Below, piece after piece: positions 59,529 through 64,000 of a DNA stretch of 64,000 nucleotides (its first letter is position 1; every line of letters starts with the position of its first letter). Location of the stretch: positions 451,337-515,336 of the forward strand of contig NZ_FNVU01000006.1 in assembly GCF_900107965.1 (NCBI RefSeq). The letters are read 5' to 3'. The notes under the pieces were generated by a model. That model worked only from the letters and a program-made list of their open reading frames with translations. It did no database searches and had not been told where the DNA came from. The DNA is from Actinacidiphila yanglinensis (GTDB taxonomy: Bacteria; Actinomycetota; Actinomycetes; Streptomycetales; Streptomycetaceae). The translations under genes were made by a program, and so were the position numbers.

Positions 59529-60254
59529 TCAGCCCCGGCCGGTGGCCCGCCTGGCCTCCGCGAGGTGCGCGGTCAGGTGCGCCTGGATCCGCACGGTGGC
59601 CTCGTCGAGCGCGCTGCGGGTCCGCCGCCCGCTGCCGTCGCCCGCCTCGAACGGTTCGCCGTAGACCACGTCGATCCGGGCCCGCAGCGGTGGCAGCCCG
59701 CCGACCACCCGGCCGCGCCGGGCGCTGCCGAGGACCGCGACCGGGACGACCGGGGCGCCCGAGCGGACCGCGAAGTAGGCCAGGCCGGCCCGCAGCTGGG
59801 CGAAGTCGCCGTCGCCGCGGGTGCCCTCGGGGAAGATGCCCAGCACCCCGCCCCGCTCCAGCACCCCCAGCGCCGTGGTGATCGCGCCGCGGTCGGCGCC
59901 GGAGCGGTCGACCTTGACCTGCCCGATGGAGCGCAGGAACAGGTCGAGCGGGCCGACGAACGCCTCCTTCTTCACCAGGAAGTGCAGCGGCCGCGGGCAG
60001 GTGCCGATCAGCATCGGCCCGTCGACGTTGTGGCTGTGGTTGCCCGCGAGGATGACCGGGCCGTGGCTGGGCAGCCGCCAGTCGCCGAGCACCCGGGGCC
60101 GCCACAGGCCGTTCATCAGCCCGATGCCGATGCCCCGCCCCACCGCGGCACCGCGCTCGCTCGGCAGCGCGGAGGGCTGCGCCGGGGTCCGGTGCGAAGC
60201 CCGGGGCGAGGTCGAGGCCGTGGTCGGCGGCGCGGTCCCGCGCTGCGTAGTCAC
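59529..60254 (-). CDS. plsC: 1-acyl-sn-glycerol-3-phosphate acyltransferase-like protein
   Basis: A 241-residue acyltransferase that transfers acyl chains to lysophosphatidate or a related acceptor at the membrane. Block I is ILAGNHSHNVDGPML (HX4D variant with N-S-H-N-V-D), block III is GIFPEGTRGDGDF, and AVRSGAPVVPVAVLGS follows. The GTG start overlaps the cmk stop (GTGA), so it is translated from the same message. It lies between cytidylate kinase and der, as is common in streptomycetes. The first ~35 residues are Thr/Ser/Pro-rich. The exact acceptor is uncertain, so the symbol is a family label. Confidence 0.85.
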   Translation of the reverse strand: MTTQRGTAPPTTASTSPRASHRTPAQPSALPSERGAAVGRGIGIGLMNGLWRPRVLGDWRLPSHGPVILAGNHSHNVDGPMLIGTCPRPLHFLVKKEAFVGPLDLFLRSIGQVKVDRSGADRGAITTALGVLERGGVLGIFPEGTRGDGDFAQLRAGLAYFAVRSGAPVVPVAVLGSARRGRVVGGLPPLRARIDVVYGEPFEAGDGSGRRTRSALDEATVRIQAHLTAHLAEARRATGRG

Positions 60255-60928
60255 CGCGCCGCTCGCTTCTCCCCGACCAGTGCCACGACCTGCTCGACGA
60301 CCTGCTCGAGGCTGAGCTCGCTGGTGTCCACCTCGACGGCGTCGTCGGCCTTGGCGAGCGGGGAGGTCGTACGGCCGGAGTCGGCGGCGTCCCGGCGGAT
60401 CAGGGCGGCCTGGGTGTCGGCGACGGACTGCGCGCCCTTCAGCTCGCCGCTGCGGCGGGCCGCCCGGACCTCGGGGGAGGCGGTGAGGAAGATCTTCACG
60501 GTGGCGTCGGGCAGCACGGTGGTGCCGATGTCCCTGCCCTCGACCACGATGCCGGCCGGCGCGGAGGCGGCCGCGGCACGCTGGATCTCGACCATCCGGG
60601 TCCGCACCTCGGGCACGGCGCTCACCGCGCTGACCGCGGCGGTGACCTCCTGGGTGCGGATCGGCCCGGAGGCGTCCACGCCGTCCACGGTGATCGCGGG
60701 GGCGGCCGGGTCGGTGCCGGCCACGATCGCCGGCTTGCCCGCCTGGTCGGCGATGGCCAGCGGGTCGTTGACGTCGACGCCGTTGCTCAGCATCCACCAG
60801 GTGATCGCGCGGTACTGCGCGCCCGTGTCCAGGTAGCTCAGGCCGAGCCGGGCGGCGACCGCCCTGGATGTGCTGGACTTGCCCGTGCCGGAGGGGCCGT
60901 CGATCGCGACGATCACCGGAATTGACAC
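60251..60928 (-). CDS. cmk: cytidylate kinase
   Basis: A 225-residue kinase, the normal length. It phosphorylates (d)CMP to (d)CDP with ATP in the cytoplasm. Walker A is AIDGPSGTGKSSTSR (~7-21), then YLDTGAQYRAITWW, PIRTQEVTAAVSAVSAVPEV and IVVEGRDIGTTVLPDATVKI (substrate Asp/Arg). The Arg-rich lid is RAARRSGELK. GTG 60928 is chosen because the protein then starts just before the P-loop strand and GGAAGG lies upstream. Its stop overlaps the plsC start; der lies downstream. It is probably co-transcribed with tyrA. Confidence 0.96.
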   Translation of the reverse strand: MSIPVIVAIDGPSGTGKSSTSRAVAARLGLSYLDTGAQYRAITWWMLSNGVDVNDPLAIADQAGKPAIVAGTDPAAPAITVDGVDASGPIRTQEVTAAVSAVSAVPEVRTRMVEIQRAAAASAPAGIVVEGRDIGTTVLPDATVKIFLTASPEVRAARRSGELKGAQSVADTQAALIRRDAADSGRTTSPLAKADDAVEVDTSELSLEQVVEQVVALVGEKRAAR

Positions 60929-61142
60929 AGCAGGTGGCCTTCCTCGTGCACGGATGAGGGGTACGGGCGGGCCGGCGGGCGCCGGATGCCATCCCTCAAG
61001 GTTACCGGCCCCCCGGGTGGCCCAGCGCCACCGCCGGTGCCGCGCCGGACCGTGGGCGTCCCGGCGGACCCCGCCAGCCGGCACCTGGGCGCGGCCGGCA
61101 CCCGGCGCGACTGGCACCCGGCGGCGCAGCCTCCTTCCGCCG

Positions 61143-62228
61143 CTACTGCCGCAGCGCCCAGCCGCGCTCGCGCAGCGCCGCCGTCAGGACGGGCGCGCTG
61201 CGCGGCTCGACCAGCAGGTTGACCAGGCCCGCCTGCTGCCCTGCCGAATGCTCGATCCGCACGTCCTCGATGTTGACGCCGGCCGCGCCCGCGTCGGCGA
61301 AGAGCCGGGCCAGCTCGCCGGGCTGGTCGCCGATCAGGACGCTGACGATCTCGTACGGCTTCGGGGCGGCGCCGTGCTTGCCGGGGACCTTGGCGCGACC
61401 GGCGTTGCCGCGCCGCAGTATGTCCTCGATCCCCGCCGCGCCACCGCGCCGCTTGTCGTCGTCGGCGGACTGCAGGGCGCGCAGCGCGGTGACGGTCTCG
61501 GCGAGGTCGGAGGAGAGGTCGGCGAGCACGTCGGCGACCGGTCCGGGGTTCGCCGCGAGGATGTCCATCCACATGCCCGGATCGGATCCGGCGACGCGGG
61601 TGACGTCGAGGATGCCCTGGCCGCACAGGCGTACGGCGGAGTCCTCGGCGTGTTCCAGCCGGGCGGCGACCATGCTGGAGACGAGCTGCGGGGTGTGCGA
61701 GACCAGCGCCACCGCGCGATCGTGCGCGTCGGCGTCCATCACGACAGGGACCGCGCGGCAAAGCGCGACCAGTTCCAGGGCGAGGTTGAGGACGTCCGTG
61801 GCGGTGGCCGCGGTGGGGGTCAGCACCCAGGGGCGGCCCTCGAAGAGGTCGGCGGTCGCCGCCAGCGGGCCGGAGCGCTCCCGGCCCGCCATGGGGTGGG
61901 TGCCGATGTAGCCGCTGAGGTCGCAGCCCAGGGCGTCGAGGTCGCGGCGCGGGCCGCCCTTGACGCTGGCCACGTCCAGGTAGCCGCGGCCCCGCCCGCC
62001 GCCGATCGCCTCGGCGAGGGTCGTCGCCACATGGGCGGGCGGCACGGCGACGACCACCAGGTCCACGGGCTCCGGCGGCGCCGCGCAGGTGCCCGCGCCG
62101 AGCGCCTCGGCGGTGCGCGCGACGGTTTCGTCGTGGTCCTGGAGGTACACGTCCACGCCGCGACCGTTGAGGGCGAGCGCGGCCGACGTGCCCATCAGGC
62201 CGGTTCCGATGACGAGGGCGGTCCTCAC
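61143..62228 (-). CDS. tyrA: prephenate dehydrogenase with C-terminal ACT domain
   Basis: A 361-residue enzyme that oxidatively decarboxylates prephenate to 4-hydroxyphenylpyruvate in tyrosine synthesis. The NAD(P) loop is VIGTGLMGTSAALAL (~5-19), VAVPPAHVATTLAE follows, and the prephenate-binding GTHPMAGRERSGP and DRAVALVSHTPQLVS blocks carry the catalytic His. An ACT domain occupies ~290-361 (IVSVLIGDQPGELARLFADA, VNIEDVRIEHSAGQQAGLVN), predicting feedback control by tyrosine. GTG 62228 starts directly at the Rossmann strand. It leads the operon toward cmk, plsC and der, with a divergent nucleotidyltransferase gene 252 bp away. Confidence 0.93.
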   Translation of the reverse strand: MRTALVIGTGLMGTSAALALNGRGVDVYLQDHDETVARTAEALGAGTCAAPPEPVDLVVVAVPPAHVATTLAEAIGGGRGRGYLDVASVKGGPRRDLDALGCDLSGYIGTHPMAGRERSGPLAATADLFEGRPWVLTPTAATATDVLNLALELVALCRAVPVVMDADAHDRAVALVSHTPQLVSSMVAARLEHAEDSAVRLCGQGILDVTRVAGSDPGMWMDILAANPGPVADVLADLSSDLAETVTALRALQSADDDKRRGGAAGIEDILRRGNAGRAKVPGKHGAAPKPYEIVSVLIGDQPGELARLFADAGAAGVNIEDVRIEHSAGQQAGLVNLLVEPRSAPVLTAALRERGWALRQ

Positions 62229-62480
62229 GAGGCGGTGTCCTTGCGGGTGCGGCGGTGGGGGACGGTACGACGACGGTCGGGACGCTTCCGCGGTCCGCGT
62301 CCAGCGTAGCCATGCGCCCCCTGACGGCGCCGCGCGGACCGCGGGCCGAGACGCCCGGGTCACGGATCGCGCGCGCCTCCGCAGCACCCGCGGCTCCCCC
62401 GCGTCCCAGCCGCCGCATCACTCCCGGGTCACCCGCGCTCACCGTGCGGAACACGAAAATCGCGCGCCCGGTCCGAGCGA

Positions 62481-63245
62481 ATGGACATAATCGCCCTGAG
62501 AGGCGAGGCGCTGGGGGACGACGTGGAGCAGCACGAACTGGTCAGGGACCACACGGTCTACGCGTGCGTGATGGGCTCGCGCGCCTTCGGTCTGGCCACG
62601 GACGCCAGCGACACCGACCGGCGCGGCGTGTTCGTGGCGCCGACCCCGCTGTTCTGGCGGCTGGACAAGCCGCCCACCCACGTCACGGGGCCGCTGGACG
62701 AGCAGTTCTCCTGGGAGCTGGAGCGCTTCTGCGTGCTCGCGCTGCGCGCCAACCCGAACATCCTGGAGTGCCTGCACTCCCCCCTCGTCGAGTACGCCGA
62801 CGCCACCGGCCGCGAACTGCTCCACCTGCGCGAGGCGTTCCTGTCCCGTCACGCCGAGTCGACCTTCCGCGGGTACGCCGCGCAGCAGTTCGGCAAGCTC
62901 GAGGCAGACATCCGCACCCACGGGCGGCCCCGCTGGAAGCACGCGATGCACCTGCTACGGCTGCTCACCAGTTGCCGCGACCTGCTGCGCACCGGCCGGC
63001 TCGACATCGACGCCCGTGAGCACCGCGACCGCCTGCTGGCCGTCAAACGCGGCGAACTCACCTGGGACGAGGTCCGGGCCTGGACCCGCACGCTCCACGA
63101 CGAGATCGACGACGCCTCTCCCCGCAGCCCGCTACCGGCCGACCCGGACCGCACCCGCGTCGAGGACTTCCTGATCCGCGTACGGGGCGTCTCGGCCTCT
63201 CCCGACCTGTCCTCGCCCGTCGCGGACGTCGCACGACGCTCCTAG
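62481..63245 (+). CDS. RlaP-type nucleotidyltransferase
   Basis: A 254-residue pol-beta-superfamily nucleotidyltransferase. The active site is VMGSRAFGLATDASDTDRRG (GSxxxG...DxD-like; Asp pair in SDTDRRG), followed by WELERFCVLALRANPNILEC and the helical part RGYAAQQFGKLEADIRTHG and HAMHLLRLLTSCRDLLRTG. RlaP-like members act in unknown nucleotide-transfer reactions, possibly on RNA. It diverges from tyrA and converges, 36 bp apart, on a second gene of the same family (63282), so the window ends with a tail-to-tail pair of paralogues. Confidence 0.88.
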   Translation: MDIIALRGEALGDDVEQHELVRDHTVYACVMGSRAFGLATDASDTDRRGVFVAPTPLFWRLDKPPTHVTGPLDEQFSWELERFCVLALRANPNILECLHSPLVEYADATGRELLHLREAFLSRHAESTFRGYAAQQFGKLEADIRTHGRPRWKHAMHLLRLLTSCRDLLRTGRLDIDAREHRDRLLAVKRGELTWDEVRAWTRTLHDEIDDASPRSPLPADPDRTRVEDFLIRVRGVSASPDLSSPVADVARRS

Positions 63246-63281
63246 CCCGTCCCCGGGAAGCGGCGGGCGAGGGCCGGCTCG

Positions 63282-64000
63282 TCAGACGGCGCCCTCTCGG
63301 GTACGGACCACCAGGTCGTGGAGGCCGTCCTGGGCGGTCGGGTGTGCCGGGAGCGCGGAGGCGCCCTGGGCGGCGGAGAGGGTGGTGTGGAGTGCCTCGA
63401 CGTCCGCGAGGAGGCGGTCCGGCGCGAGACCGGGGGCGGGGGCGTGCTCGGCGGCGGCCTTGGCGGCTATCAGGTCAGGGAGGTAGGCGGGTGCCTCGGG
63501 GACCTCGGCGAGCAGCGTGGGGAGGTCGGCCAGGACGCGGCCGGTACGCATGAGGTGGATGCCGGTGAGCAGCACGCGGAACGTGTAGAGGAGCGGCTTG
63601 AGTTCGCCGTTCCTGAGGTGCAGGCGCCACTGGGTGGTGGCGAAGCCCCGGTAGTGGTGCGCGTGGCCCGCGGTGACCACGCCGGGTGCGAGGGCGGCGA
63701 GTTCGGCGTGGACGGCGGTGGTGCGGACGACCAGCGGCGAGAGCACCTGCTCCAGCACGTAGCCGTTGCGGCGCAGCATGAGCCGGGCGAACTTCAGCAG
63801 ATCGTGGGTGACCAGGTCCAGTTCCAGGCCCTCGCGCTCCCACATCCGGGTCCGGGTCGGCTCCCCCTCGCGCAGGCCGATCACCTCGCGCAGCGGGAGC
63901 AGGTGCACGCCCCGCAGGTCCACGTCGGAGTCCTGGGAGGGGAAGCCGTAGAGGTGCGCACCGGAGACGGTGACGAACAGCAGCTCCGGGCCGCCGCCCA
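63282..64000 (-). CDS. second RlaP-type nucleotidyltransferase (5' end beyond window)
   Basis: At least 239 residues are present and the frame stays open to the window edge. The part in view reads GPELLFVTVSGAHLYGFPS and QDSDVDLRGVHLLPL, the active site with the DSDVD metal-binding Asp pair. ARLMLRRNGYVLEQVLSPLV, YRGFATTQWRLHLRNGELKP and TFRVLLTGIHLMRTGRVLAD follow, equivalent to the helices of the paralogue at 62481. The gene converges on that paralogue with 36 bp between stops. The start lies upstream of base 64000, so total length is unknown. The same family assignment and the same unknown reaction apply. Confidence 0.87.
   Translation of the reverse strand, partial: GGGPELLFVTVSGAHLYGFPSQDSDVDLRGVHLLPLREVIGLREGEPTRTRMWEREGLELDLVTHDLLKFARLMLRRNGYVLEQVLSPLVVRTTAVHAELAALAPGVVTAGHAHHYRGFATTQWRLHLRNGELKPLLYTFRVLLTGIHLMRTGRVLADLPTLLAEVPEAPAYLPDLIAAKAAAEHAPAPGLAPDRLLADVEALHTTLSAAQGASALPAHPTAQDGLHDLVVRTREGAV

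Noticed and set aside
58170..60836. 888-codon plus-strand frame opposite der, plsC and cmk
   Set aside because: Opposite three well-recognised housekeeping genes, no domain of its own.

Overview
The window is high-GC (roughly 70-75 %) actinobacterial chromosome. The strong third-position GC bias, many GTG starts, GGAGG-type ribosome sites, translationally coupled pairs, TetR/XRE/GntR/WYL regulators, a sepF paralogue, an Rpf-type muralytic protein and a long dyad-symmetric extragenic repeat all point to Streptomyces or a close relative. I see no rRNA, tRNA, CRISPR array, insertion sequence or prophage, and no plasmid features. About sixty protein genes are present, including two cut by the window edges and one broken by a 23-bp tandem duplication.

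Layout. 0-4.5 kb: a membrane protein with histidine motifs, a phosphoribosyltransferase-like protein, gluconokinase and glucarate dehydratase. 4.7-13.3 kb: an acyl-CoA catabolic block. An APH-type kinase sits beside an acyl-CoA dehydrogenase (an ACAD10/11- or LvaA/LvaC-like pair), followed by an ECF sigma factor with its partner, a quinone reductase, a TetR regulator, a frameshifted acyl-CoA ligase and an SDR. 13.4-22 kb: a secreted penicillin-acylase-type hydrolase, a methyltransferase, a PEBP protein and two XRE-MmyB regulators, each paired with an oxidoreductase gene. 22-30 kb: MaoC hydratase, two acyl-CoA metabolism regulators, acyl-CoA dehydrogenase, alcohol and aldehyde dehydrogenases and two further TetR genes. 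30-36 kb: a TetR-controlled exporter, a SGNH hydrolase, homogentisate dioxygenase with a GntR gene, and a type ISP C-terminal protein. 36.5-49 kb: secreted esterase and lipase, an AAA ATPase, a methyltransferase-NUDIX fusion, a polyprenyl synthase, an MFS/ArsR pair, a PPOX flavin or deazaflavin protein, a WYL regulator and a cysteine-rich DUF5685 protein. 49-64 kb: a housekeeping block with sepF-like, glutaryl-CoA dehydrogenase-like, PAP2, Rpf-LysM, der, plsC, cmk, tyrA and two nucleotidyltransferases.

How it fits together. The main theme is catabolism of acyl-CoA, alcohol and aromatic compounds under small local regulators. Several regulator-operator pairs can be read directly. A 19-bp dyad AAACTAgcgccgrTAGTTT occurs in front of the acyl-CoA dehydrogenase/TetR pair at 24.8 kb and again in front of the aldehyde/alcohol dehydrogenase pair at 28.7 kb. 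TGAGCAAGCGCTT occurs upstream of both maoC and its convergent tetR. TACCGACcaGTCGGTA lies upstream of the kinase-ACAD pair. CATACC/GGTATG dyads sit inside an MFS promoter, and GACTCCCAAT/ATTGGGAGTC lies between an MFS gene and its ArsR-type neighbour.

Functions were assigned from motifs and remembered family features only; no database search was run.
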